The notes under the pieces: generated by a model
What the model saw: the letters and a program-made list of their open reading frames with translations, nothing else
Database searches by the model: none
Told to the model about the DNA's origin: nothing
In this document: positions 52,200 to 61,053 of the stretch, piece by piece
How the letters are laid out: each line of letters opens with the position of its first letter
Numbering within the stretch: the stretch's first letter is position 1
Position numbers and translations under genes: made by a program
Source: UMGS1958 sp045542415
GTDB lineage: Bacteria > Bacillota > Clostridia > UBA1381
Assembly: GCA_045542415.1 (NCBI GenBank)
Contig: JAZQKZ010000020.1
Location: 1 to 64,000 of the forward strand
Direction of reading: 5' to 3'
Length of the DNA stretch: 64,000 bases

Positions 52200-52354
52200 C
52201 AAGAAACGAAGCACCTTGGATTGAATATTTAGAGATAGATGAAACAACACGCGAAAGAAGGTTGAGAGCAGATACCCCTGAAGAAATTTGCAAGAAATAC
52301 GAAGAATATTTGTTGGAAATGAAGAAGCTTTCTGATGGAATGTTACCGAAATGA
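52193..52354 (+). CDS. 53-aa overlapping gene, candidate immunity or accessory
   Basis: ATG 52193 overlaps the end of the metallopeptidase gene by 7 bases, and AAAGGAG (52180-52186) is a good ribosome site 6 bases upstream. The product is a charged helical peptide (LTRNEAPWIEYLEIDETTRE, then KKYEEYLLEMKKLSDGM). Position alone suggests an immunity or export partner. At 53 aa it is short for an immunity protein, so it may instead be a truncated one. Confidence 0.5.
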   Translation: MLTRNEAPWIEYLEIDETTRERRLRADTPEEICKKYEEYLLEMKKLSDGMLPK

Positions 52355-52384
52355 ATTTTAGCCTCAGATAAACGATCAGGAGAG

Positions 52385-52490
52385 TTATCACGTTAAATGT
52401 GTAGTTAATGAATAGGACGTACAAGCTTTTACAGCATTTGACATGGCAGAGACTGTTGAGCAGGCATTAAATTTTGTGGATCCTTGCAAG
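52385..52490 (+). pseudogene. Remnant of an effector N-terminal domain
   Basis: Translation from about 52400 (K-C-V-V-N-E-stop-D-V-Q-A-F-T-A) then AETVEQALNFVDP aligns with residues 3-34 of the metallopeptidase effector (KYAVSDKGVQALKTT ... EAVEQVLNIVDS), with an in-frame TAG. It is the relic of a third effector of the same class. Confidence 0.7.
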
Positions 52491-52564
52491 CTTGTCTGCC
52501 TTTATTGATTAAATAACGATATTTAATAATAGATTTAAAATATACTTACAGATTGGAGACCAAT

Positions 52565-54670
52565 ATGAAATCGAGAATTAGAGAATGGGTTAGCATACAA
52601 CTAGCGAAAAATCCCGGCAGGGTTGTTTTGGCAGTTATTTTGTTTGCAAATATTTTGTTTCTTGCGGTTTCTGCATTCGTTATTAGCAGCTTGTCAATAG
52701 ATGCAACTCGTGATATGGGATTTTGGGAGGCGATTTTTTATACAATCACCATGATTCTGGATGCCGGTTGTATTCAGTTTGTTGTAGCGGATGTCGGAAC
52801 GGCAGGGGTTATGGTTATTATTGTGTGCCTTTTGGTTATTGTAATTGGAATGGTGACATTCACAGGTGCAGTAATTGGTTATTTGACGAATTATATTTCT
52901 GATTTTATTGCTCATGCAAATTCGGGTGCCAGAAAGTTGGAAATTTCAGATCATACAATTGTTCTTAATTGGAATACCAGAGCAGCAGAAATTATTAATG
53001 ATATGCTTTATTGTGAAGAACCGCAAAAAGTAGTTGTGCTCGTAAATAGCGGCAAAGCATTGGTGGAAAAACAAATTCACGAAAGTATTTCGGATACAGT
53101 TGCCCGCGAGAGGCTTGCTTTGCCGGATGAATTTAAACAGCTGTCCCTTTTCAGGCGTATGTTATATGTTAAAAAACATTCTTTAGAAAAAAATCTGACG
53201 GTAATGGTTCGTGAGGGAGATACATATTCTACAAAGCAATTAAGAGACATTTCGATCGATAAGGCGAAAGCGATTATAATACTGGGTAATGATATCAACA
53301 ATTCGATTTGTAAATTTGGTTACCAGGAAAAAATGGGAAACCATGAGAAGGGTAATTCCCAAACGATTAAAACCCTGATTCAGGTGGCAGAGCTTGCCGG
53401 GCAGGAAGCGTCATACAACAATCAAAAGATTGTTGTTGAAATTGATGATGACTGGACAATGGAGCTTGTAAACAAAATCATATTAGCAAAACAGGTAAAA
53501 GGTAAGTGCAATATTACCCCCGTAAGAGTAAATAAGATCTTGGGACAAATTCTATCTCAATTCTCACTTATGCCCGAGCTTAATGTTGTATATAAAGAGT
53601 TGTTTTCTAATAGAGGGATGGCATTCTACTCGGTTGAAAGAAAAGAAAAAGATATAGAATATAACAAGAAGTATTTGGAAACACATTGTCACGCTATTCC
53701 GCTGACATGTATGGATGATGGCTTGACTAGTTATTACTATTATGCTACCGGTTCCGAAAAGTATATCACTAAACAGGAAGCTGTTTCTGAATCAAATTAT
53801 GCAGTTTCACTTAATAAGAATTTTAAAATGGCAAGAAAAAATATTCTTATATTGGGACATAACAGTAAATGCAGAGATATCATGGAAGGATTTGATTCTT
53901 TCAGAGAAGAGTGGAATTACTCCGATGGTGGTGAAATAATTCAGATTGTCGTGATTGATGATAAGAAAAATTTGGAAAAGATGAACTATTATAAGGAGTA
54001 TCCGTATGTTATAAAAACTGTTGAAGCAGACATATATGATAAAGATATTATCATTAATGAAATAAATGCTTTTGTTGATGAGCATGAGGAAGATACAAGC
54101 ATACTTATACTATCGGATGATACCGTATTAAATGAGGATATCGATGCGGCTGCTTTGGCGAATCTTATATATGTTCAGGACATGGTTCGGGAGAGAAAAG
54201 AAAGGAATCCGGAGTTTGATCCGAAAAGTATAGATATTGTTGTTGAAATTCTTAATCCTAAAAATCACGATATTGTTACAAGCTATAGTATAAATAATGT
54301 TGTAATAAGTAACAGATATATCAGTAAGATGATTACACAAATCAGCGAAAAAGAGTCGATGTTTGATTTCTACAATGATATTTTGACATATGACAGTGCG
54401 GATGCAGTTATTAATGACAGCAAAGAAATATATGTTAAGACAGTGGAAGAATTTTTTACAGAAACACCAAAACCGTGTACAGCTGCAGAGCTTATTCGTG
54501 CCGTCTATAAGGAATCAATTGCGAATAATACAGATAATATAGAGCATATGTCTCTGGTTCTTGGATATGTGAAACCGGGAGGAGTATTGAAATTATTCAC
54601 CGGAAATCAGAAGAAAATACCGGTAGAGTTAGGTGCGAAGGATAAATTGATTGTTTTCAGCGACCACTGA
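52565..54670 (+). CDS. CASTOR/POLLUX-like ion channel with RCK domains
   Basis: 701 aa. Three hydrophobic segments in the first 125 residues form a small pore module (RVVLAVILFANILFLAVSA; IFYTITMILDAGCIQ; VMVIIVCLLVIVIGMVTFTG). A cytoplasmic NAD-type RCK region follows, with the family signature SDHTIVLNWNTRAAEIINDM, and later a second Rossmann-like domain (ILILGHNSKCRDIMEGFD). The CASTOR/POLLUX/SYM8 family forms cation channels. ATG 52565 has TTGGAGAC upstream. Its presence inside an effector locus is unusual; it might move ions during secretion or protect from pore damage. The ion is unknown. Confidence 0.8.
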   Translation: MKSRIREWVSIQLAKNPGRVVLAVILFANILFLAVSAFVISSLSIDATRDMGFWEAIFYTITMILDAGCIQFVVADVGTAGVMVIIVCLLVIVIGMVTFTGAVIGYLTNYISDFIAHANSGARKLEISDHTIVLNWNTRAAEIINDMLYCEEPQKVVVLVNSGKALVEKQIHESISDTVARERLALPDEFKQLSLFRRMLYVKKHSLEKNLTVMVREGDTYSTKQLRDISIDKAKAIIILGNDINNSICKFGYQEKMGNHEKGNSQTIKTLIQVAELAGQEASYNNQKIVVEIDDDWTMELVNKIILAKQVKGKCNITPVRVNKILGQILSQFSLMPELNVVYKELFSNRGMAFYSVERKEKDIEYNKKYLETHCHAIPLTCMDDGLTSYYYYATGSEKYITKQEAVSESNYAVSLNKNFKMARKNILILGHNSKCRDIMEGFDSFREEWNYSDGGEIIQIVVIDDKKNLEKMNYYKEYPYVIKTVEADIYDKDIIINEINAFVDEHEEDTSILILSDDTVLNEDIDAAALANLIYVQDMVRERKERNPEFDPKSIDIVVEILNPKNHDIVTSYSINNVVISNRYISKMITQISEKESMFDFYNDILTYDSADAVINDSKEIYVKTVEEFFTETPKPCTAAELIRAVYKESIANNTDNIEHMSLVLGYVKPGGVLKLFTGNQKKIPVELGAKDKLIVFSDH

Positions 54671-54750
54671 TATAAAATTAATAGCCGGAAATAATCAGAG
54701 TTAAAATTATTTTGGCGTATTAAGAATAAAATTTCATGAAGGAGTTATCT

Positions 54751-56199
54751 ATGAATTTATATGAAGAATTGTTAATTGACCGAAGTTTTTCAATTGACGA
54801 GATACAGGATTATATTTTTGAGCAGCAACGGATTTGGACAAAAAGAACGAATGCTCCTACATTAGAAAAAAGACAGGAGGCAGAAAAAAAGATTGCATTG
54901 CTGTTGGAAGCAGAAAGTATATTTTGTGATGAGATTTCAAGGGCAAGGTATGATGCAGAGATAGATGCAGAGGCGGAGCGAATCAGAAATGAGCAAATGC
55001 GTAAAGAGCAAAAGGCCCATGATAAACAGAAGCATCAAGAAGAGGCAAGAAGATTGCCAAGTTGTTCGATTATTGATATAAAGTCATATCCCGGAGATAT
55101 AAATTCTATTAAACCCACATATGGAGTGAAGTACAGCGGAACTATAGATAAAAGTAATGCCTCATATGTTTTTTTTGAGGTATATTTGGCTGAGCCATAC
55201 GGCATAGAGGGAGAAATATTAATTGAAGTAAGTTTATATGATATAAATAACCAGATTGTTGAAAAAGAATCCGCCCGATTTGCTATGTTACCACACTATT
55301 CAGTAGTAATGAAAGGAGTTAATATTCGTAATTTGCAAAGTGGAATTTATAATGCGGAGATTGTAATCAACGGAAAAATCAATGCATTTTATAAATTCAA
55401 GATTTACGATTCTGAAGATGTTGTGTCGCTATCAAACGTGGTTTACGGTCCAAACCCAAATGTTAATTATATTGAATGGGAAAAAACACAAAATCATATC
55501 TTAGATGAAGCCAATTCCAGTAACTATATTGAAGCATATAAAATTGCTATGAGAGAATCGGAGCGGGGAATTCCGGAAGCTCAATTGCTTTTGGGAGTTA
55601 CATATAACGATGGTACCGGTACGAACAGGGATTTCAGAGAGGCTTTTGCGTGGTGGCAAATATCGGCACAGGGTGGATGTCTTGCTGCATTAATCTGCCT
55701 CGCAGATTGTTACATAAAAGGAAAAGGTGTCAGAGTCGATTTCAGTAAAGCTGTTTTTCTTTTAAATGAGGGAGCAAAACGAGGAGAGCCTACATGTCAA
55801 TATCTTTTAGGAAAATATTATGCATGGGGACAATATGGGCTTTCTTTAAATGTCAATAAAGGTATAGAGCTTATGAAAAAAGCCGCAGAACGAGGAAAAA
55901 TAGAAGCATATAACGATCTGGGAAACAAATATTCAGAATTGAAAGATGTACCAAACAATGAGCAACTGGCATTTATGAATTTTAAAAAGGCTGCAGATGC
56001 CGGTATGGCAGTAGCAATGTGGTCAGTTGCTCAATCATACAGGTTAGGTTTGGGTACCCCGATTGATGATAATCTGGCGGTGAAATATTATTTGATGTCC
56101 TATAATGGAGGCTGTAAGAGGGCCAAAGCAGATCTGGATACTTTCTATGTGTGTATAATGGGTAAATGGATAAAAAGGATATTTCCCAAGAACAATTAG
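54751..56199 (+). CDS. J-like N-terminal domain with Sel1 repeats
   Basis: 482 aa. Residues 1-75 (NLYEELLIDRSFSIDEIQDY ... ISRARYDAEI) look like a DnaJ-type helical bundle with the 'RARYD' C-terminal tag, but the HPD motif is absent. A charged helix (75-105) and a beta domain (110-220) follow. Residues 265-475 hold about six Sel1-like repeats (AQLLLGVTYNDGTGTNRD; ALICLADCYIKGKGVRVD; CQYLLGKYYAWG), which bind partner proteins. AAGGAG is 6 bases before ATG 54751. The next gene is an Hsp70-AAA+ fusion, so this is a likely adaptor for it. Lack of HPD argues against normal J stimulation. Confidence 0.75.
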   Translation: MNLYEELLIDRSFSIDEIQDYIFEQQRIWTKRTNAPTLEKRQEAEKKIALLLEAESIFCDEISRARYDAEIDAEAERIRNEQMRKEQKAHDKQKHQEEARRLPSCSIIDIKSYPGDINSIKPTYGVKYSGTIDKSNASYVFFEVYLAEPYGIEGEILIEVSLYDINNQIVEKESARFAMLPHYSVVMKGVNIRNLQSGIYNAEIVINGKINAFYKFKIYDSEDVVSLSNVVYGPNPNVNYIEWEKTQNHILDEANSSNYIEAYKIAMRESERGIPEAQLLLGVTYNDGTGTNRDFREAFAWWQISAQGGCLAALICLADCYIKGKGVRVDFSKAVFLLNEGAKRGEPTCQYLLGKYYAWGQYGLSLNVNKGIELMKKAAERGKIEAYNDLGNKYSELKDVPNNEQLAFMNFKKAADAGMAVAMWSVAQSYRLGLGTPIDDNLAVKYYLMSYNGGCKRAKADLDTFYVCIMGKWIKRIFPKNN

Positions 56200-56225
56200 A
56201 ATTAAGACGAGAGGTGAGTGTTACT

Positions 56226-59200
56226 ATGAGAATAGGAATAGATTTAGGAACTACATTTTCTCTGGCTGCATATGTGGATGAACAGGGTTATGCAAAGATT
56301 ATACCAAATATAGACGGAGATAAAGCAACGCCCTCAGTAGTTTTGTTTCAAAATGAGGAAATAAGCGTTGGAGCAGAGGCAAAAATGCAAAGCACCAATT
56401 CTCCTATGAATTCATGTGAGTTTGTGAAAAGAAAAATGGGAGATGAAACATTTTCGTTTTATACAGAGAAAGGGAATGCTTATAGCGCAGAGGAAATATC
56501 TGCCTATATATTAAAAAGCATTAAAAATGATTGCGAAGAATATCTTGGAAGAGAAATTGATGAGGCGGTTATTACCGTTCCGGCTTATTTTAGCGATGCT
56601 CAGCGTATGGCTACTAAGGATGCAGGAGAGATGGCCGGTTTAAAGGTTTTGGGCTTGGTAAATGAACCTACGGCAGCCGCAATTGCATTTTGTAAAAATA
56701 ACGGAAATCGAACAGGAAATGTTATGGTGTTTGATCTGGGCGGTGGAACATTTGATATTACCGTTATATCCATGGATGGTTTTGATAATATGGAGGTTAT
56801 TGCAACCGGAGGCGAAAAAAATCTCGGTGGCTTTGATTTTGACAATGAAATTATTAACTATGTATGTGAATATTTTAAGGATAAATATCAAATTGATTTG
56901 ACCGATGATGAGTATGTAATGCAGAAGCTGAGATTAGATGCAGAGAATGCAAAGAAAACGCTTTCAAGGCGTACATCTACAACAATTATGATATCAGTCC
57001 GGGAGGTTCGTGAAAATATAACAATAACAAGAGATCAATTTAATAAAATGCTTGCCCCTTGGTTAAATAAAGCAAAGATGTGTATGAAAATCGTTTTGCG
57101 AGATGCCGGTCTTGGATGGAATGATATAGATAAAGTCCTGCTCGTGGGTGGCTCAACAAAGGTTCCGGCGATAAGAGATATGATACAGGATGTAAGTGGG
57201 ATTGTTCCCTCGTCGGATATTAATGCCGACGAAGCAGTAGCGATAGGGGCTGCATACTATGCAGATATAATAAGCGATGAAAGTGCAGGCAGAAAAATAG
57301 TAGATGTTAATTCGCACAGCTTGGGTATTTTAGCAGCATCGTATGAGGATAACCGTAAAAATGTTAACGAAATAATAGTACCGAGAAATACTCCTCTTCC
57401 GGTAAAAATGGAGAAGAACTTCAGGACTATATCAGAAAACTGTGATTCCATTGTTATAGAAGTAACGGAAGGGGAAGACACGGATCCGGAATATGTTACT
57501 GTTATAGGCAAGTCGGTAATGAATATAAAGTCGAGAAATAAAAGTGGAATTCCTATAACTGTGTCAATCAGCTATGATGTGGACGGAATTGTGCATGTGT
57601 TTGCTCATGATGATGATCTGGATGAATATATAGGCGAAACAACGATTGAAAGAAGGTCTAATTTGAGTAGGATAGAGGTTGAGGAGAAAAAGGAAAAGAT
57701 TGACGCATCGGTAATTAATGGAAGAAGACCGGAAGATAAAATTGATAATAATGCTAAATCACATAATCTTTCGGAGGATGAGATTTTTTCTGAGCTTGAC
57801 AAATTGATTGGGTTGAGTACTGTGAAAGAAAAGCTCAGAGGACTGTACAAATCTATAAAGATGAGGGAGCTTCGAGAAGAAAAGTTAGGTGTAACTATTG
57901 AAGATGAGAGACTCTATGGTTTTATTTTTTCCGGTAATCCGGGAACAGGAAAAACAACTGTAGCAAGATTGATGGGCGAGATTTTAAAAAACATAGGGCT
58001 TTTAAAAAAAGGTCATCTAATTTCAACAGACAGAGCCGGTTTGGTCGGACAATATCAGGGACATACTGCTGAAAAGGTAAAAGAGGTGTTTGAGTCTGCT
58101 TTGGATGGAGTATTGTTTATAGATGAAGCATATGGACTGGTTAATGGAGATAACGATACTTTTGGTGAAGAAGCACTTGATATGCTGGTTAAATGTATGA
58201 CAGATTATCCGGGCAGGATTGTGGTCGTATTGGCAGGATATACTGAAGATATGAAAGAGCTTGTAAAAAATAACATAGGCATGGCAAGGCGTTTTCCAAA
58301 TGTAATAGAATTTCCGAATTATACAGAAGATGAATTGCTGCAAATTGCGGAATTTTCAGCGAAAAAGCAGTATTACGAGCTGTCGGAAGAAGCGAAAAAA
58401 GCTTTTAAGACAGAAATAGGCAGGTTGATGGTAGGTAAGGACTTTGGAAATGCGGGAGATGTAAACAGACTTATTTATGAAGCGATTGAAAGAAAGAGTA
58501 GCAGTGTAGTATTAAATGATATGAGCTTTGAGGATATGACAATTCTGAATGAGTGTGATTTTGGTTTTGATTCATCCGTAACGCCTGAAATGCAAGCTCA
58601 AATATATCTTGAAGAGCTTGACCAATTAATTGGTCTTTCGCGGGTAAAGCAAGATGTACGAAGCTTAATTAATATGAGCAATTGGCAAAGAGAAGAAAAG
58701 GAACGTGGAAAAAAAGCAGGAGAAGTAGGGATTAGTGCAAGATTTATAGGTAATCCCGGAACCGGAAAAACAACAGTGGCCAGATTATACGGTAAAATCT
58801 TAAAGGGTCTGGGTATGGTGAAAAAGGGACAGCTTGTAGAAGTTTCAAGCAGAGGACAGCTTGTTGGACAATACCAAGGAGAAACTGCATTAAAAACACG
58901 AGAGGTATGTGAAGAGGCATATGGCGGAATATTATTTATTGATGAGGCATATTCGTTGATAGAGGGTGAGGGGGATACATTCGGTAAGGAGGCTGTTAAT
59001 ACACTCATTACGGAAATTGAAAATAACCGTGATAAATTAGTTGTAATACTTGCCGGGTATGAAAAAGAGTTGGATGAGTTTATAAACTCAAACCCGGGAT
59101 TTGAAAGCAGAGTATCAAAAAAGATATTTTTTGAGGATTACAATGAAAATGAGTTGTTTGATATTTTTATGTTGCAGGTAAGAAATGAAGAACTGGCAAT

Positions 59201-59411
59201 AACTGATGAGGCGACGGATAAGATAAAAATATATATCCGGGAAATATACAACAATAAGGGCAAGAACTTTGGAAACGGTCGTGTGATGAGAAATTTATTT
59301 GATCAGGTTAAGACAAACATGACAAACCGGGTTCAGGATTTTAAATTGACCGGAGATGCAAGAAGATTGATAGTTGCAGAAGATATAGACAAACTGAAAG
59401 GAGAAGGATAA
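56226..59411 (+). CDS. Hsp70 fused to two CbxX/CfqX AAA+ domains
   Basis: 1061 aa. Residues 1-510 are an Hsp70: IGIDLGTTFSLAAYVD, MVFDLGGGTFDITVI, VLLVGGSTKVPAIRDM and a shortened substrate-binding part. Then come two AAA+ modules with Walker A GNPGTGKTTVA at 570 and 842 and Walker B LFIDEAYGL and LFIDEAYSL. Each AAA+ resembles the CbxX/CfqX type of region A. The chain thus links ATP-driven holding with unfolding. ATG 56226 is used; the upstream frame from 56166 lies inside the Sel1 gene. The fusion is rare, and it mirrors the separate Hsp70 and AAA+ genes of region A. Confidence 0.88.
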   Translation: MRIGIDLGTTFSLAAYVDEQGYAKIIPNIDGDKATPSVVLFQNEEISVGAEAKMQSTNSPMNSCEFVKRKMGDETFSFYTEKGNAYSAEEISAYILKSIKNDCEEYLGREIDEAVITVPAYFSDAQRMATKDAGEMAGLKVLGLVNEPTAAAIAFCKNNGNRTGNVMVFDLGGGTFDITVISMDGFDNMEVIATGGEKNLGGFDFDNEIINYVCEYFKDKYQIDLTDDEYVMQKLRLDAENAKKTLSRRTSTTIMISVREVRENITITRDQFNKMLAPWLNKAKMCMKIVLRDAGLGWNDIDKVLLVGGSTKVPAIRDMIQDVSGIVPSSDINADEAVAIGAAYYADIISDESAGRKIVDVNSHSLGILAASYEDNRKNVNEIIVPRNTPLPVKMEKNFRTISENCDSIVIEVTEGEDTDPEYVTVIGKSVMNIKSRNKSGIPITVSISYDVDGIVHVFAHDDDLDEYIGETTIERRSNLSRIEVEEKKEKIDASVINGRRPEDKIDNNAKSHNLSEDEIFSELDKLIGLSTVKEKLRGLYKSIKMRELREEKLGVTIEDERLYGFIFSGNPGTGKTTVARLMGEILKNIGLLKKGHLISTDRAGLVGQYQGHTAEKVKEVFESALDGVLFIDEAYGLVNGDNDTFGEEALDMLVKCMTDYPGRIVVVLAGYTEDMKELVKNNIGMARRFPNVIEFPNYTEDELLQIAEFSAKKQYYELSEEAKKAFKTEIGRLMVGKDFGNAGDVNRLIYEAIERKSSSVVLNDMSFEDMTILNECDFGFDSSVTPEMQAQIYLEELDQLIGLSRVKQDVRSLINMSNWQREEKERGKKAGEVGISARFIGNPGTGKTTVARLYGKILKGLGMVKKGQLVEVSSRGQLVGQYQGETALKTREVCEEAYGGILFIDEAYSLIEGEGDTFGKEAVNTLITEIENNRDKLVVILAGYEKELDEFINSNPGFESRVSKKIFFEDYNENELFDIFMLQVRNEELAITDEATDKIKIYIREIYNNKGKNFGNGRVMRNLFDQVKTNMTNRVQDFKLTGDARRLIVAEDIDKLKGEG

Positions 59412-59413
59412 TT

Positions 59414-59764
59414 ATGACTAAGCAGTTTGGCGGCATAGGACCGGATCGTAATCCCCAAGGTTATAATGACCGCAGTTCTATGGGGAATCAAAGAAGGGAA
59501 ACGGCAGACAGAAACATCATAAATAAGCCGGAGCCGGAGATAACAAAGCAAGCTATAATTCCGTTGCTGATAAATTTATGTGTGTTTTTTCCGATTGGAT
59601 TAATAGGTGCTTATTGGGCTGTAAGAGCTATGGTATGTGAGTTTAATAATGATAAGAATGGGGCATACATATATTATACTAAGTCTAAAAAGTTTATGGT
59701 AATATATGCGATAGTGTTTGTGGTATTATTTATATTAACACAGATATTAAATTTATTTTCTTGA
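59414..59764 (+). CDS. Small two-helix membrane protein, CD225/dispanin-like
   Basis: 116 aa. A Gly/Asn/Pro-rich N-terminal tail of about 50 residues is followed by two hydrophobic helices (about 53-75 and 92-115), joined by a loop with NGAYIYYTKSKKF. The order helix, small-residue loop with Ala-Tyr, helix resembles CD225/dispanin proteins (IFITM-like). It starts 2 bases after the Hsp70-AAA+ gene, so the two are co-expressed. The family call is by eye; a plain two-helix membrane protein is the alternative. Confidence 0.55.
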   Translation: MTKQFGGIGPDRNPQGYNDRSSMGNQRRETADRNIINKPEPEITKQAIIPLLINLCVFFPIGLIGAYWAVRAMVCEFNNDKNGAYIYYTKSKKFMVIYAIVFVVLFILTQILNLFS

Positions 59765-59937
59765 AGCTTGATGGAATTTGTACCGTTATAAACATCAATA
59801 AAGAAGCAGAGAAAATGAGTTTGGTTTTAGGATAGGTGCTCTATGGCATAATGTCTTGCTTAAATGATGACTTTTATAATTGTTATGCCTGTCATGGATT
59901 ATATACATAAGGCTTGGATGGGTATAGAAGATAAAAA
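59765..59937. other. Non-coding gap before the AAA+ relic
   Basis: No gene and no clear terminator or promoter. It leads into the decayed AAA+ end at 59938. Confidence 0.5.
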
Positions 59938-60146
59938 TTGACAATAACAGACGAGGCGAAAGATAAGTTGGTGATTCATATTCAGGAAATCATTGCAAAC
60001 AAAGACAAGTTTTTTGCAATGGTTGTGTAATGCGAAATTTATTTGAAGAAGTCAAGATGAATGTGACTGACAAAGTTCAGGATTTGGCGCTGACAGGAGA
60101 TGCAAGACATTTAGTTATCATAGAAGATATTGAAGCATTGTTATAG
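59938..60146 (+). pseudogene. Relic of a CbxX/CfqX AAA+ C-terminus
   Basis: This stretch aligns with the final ~70 codons of the Hsp70-AAA+ gene: TITDEAKDKLVIHIQEI, then a frameshift at the 'NFGNGRV' place, then MRNLFEEVKMNVTDKVQDL and LTGDARHLVIIEDIEAL ending in TAG. It shows a partial duplication that has decayed. Confidence 0.8.
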
Positions 60147-60207
60147 CTAAAAAATAAGTACAAGCACATATGAATAATATATTATAAACGGGAGGAAAGT
60201 TAATTAT

Positions 60208-60939
60208 ATGGATATAATTAAATTGAGACTCAGGCAGTTTGCACAGATAGCGTTAATCCTTTTTATTATGCCGATTGTATTTGTAATAATAGGAAATATA
60301 TCAAATGAACCGGGAAAATTGGTAATAAATTGGCTTGCGGAGAACTCGATATTTAATGTTATAATCACGGCTTTGGATAAAGTTATAGAATATGGAAACT
60401 CTGATCAGACATGGAATACTATATTAAAAGATGTGGCGATAAATGGATACATAAAGAGTTTTTTACATATTTTATTTGCAGGCTTTACAGTGCAAATATT
60501 TAAAAAAGGAGGAGAAATACTCGGACTAAAGGACGGCGATTTATTACCGGTTTTTTTGGGTGTTGCATTTTATTCTCTGGTGTGCGCTTTTATAGAAACT
60601 AGCCCGGAGTCGGCACAAATGATATTTTATTGTTTTGCTGTTATTATGCAAATAATAGCAATGATAGTAATGTGTAAATGTGTTTTTGGTATGGGTCAAA
60701 AAAAGGTAGTAAGCGTACACAGATATATATATGTTGTTTTGTTTCAAATATTTTTAGATAGCATAAATGCGTATTGTGTTTATTTTTATATAGTATTGTG
60801 TGTATGCTTAGGGCTATTACAAGATAATATGAGTTGTAGTCTTTTTTATTCAATAAAAACCTGTCTTATTATGGGAGTGGTGCTGATCCTGGTAACATAT
60901 TTGGTTGATATGGTAAAAAAGATTGAGAGAATTGCATAA
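60208..60939 (+). CDS. Polytopic membrane protein
   Basis: Unrecognised 243-aa protein. About five to six hydrophobic helices (for example ALILFIMPIVFVIIGNI, LLPVFLGVAFYSLVCAFI, FAVIMQIIAMIVMC, VVLFQIFLDSINAYCVYFYIVLCVCLG, CLIMGVVLILVTYLV). GGGAGGAAAG precedes ATG 60208. It is the last gene of region C before two strong hairpins. AT-rich codon use is like its neighbours. It might be an accessory channel or immunity protein of the locus. Confidence 0.6.
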   Translation: MDIIKLRLRQFAQIALILFIMPIVFVIIGNISNEPGKLVINWLAENSIFNVIITALDKVIEYGNSDQTWNTILKDVAINGYIKSFLHILFAGFTVQIFKKGGEILGLKDGDLLPVFLGVAFYSLVCAFIETSPESAQMIFYCFAVIMQIIAMIVMCKCVFGMGQKKVVSVHRYIYVVLFQIFLDSINAYCVYFYIVLCVCLGLLQDNMSCSLFYSIKTCLIMGVVLILVTYLVDMVKKIERIA

Positions 60940-60990
60940 GAAAAAATAAACAAATACGATAAAAGCAAAGAAAGCAATTATCGTGCTTTT

Positions 60991-61053
60991 ACAGGCATTG
61001 TTTTAGGACAATGCCTGTTATGTATTTCACTTGCTTGTCAACAAGTGAAATAC
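60991..61053 (+). terminator. Twin perfect hairpins ending region C
   Basis: ACAGGCATTGT (60991-61001) pairs with ACAATGCCTGT (61008-61018). GTATTTCACTTG (61022-61033) pairs with CAAGTGAAATAC (61042-61053). Neither has a good T tract, but the stems are 11 and 12 bp and perfect. Confidence 0.55.
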
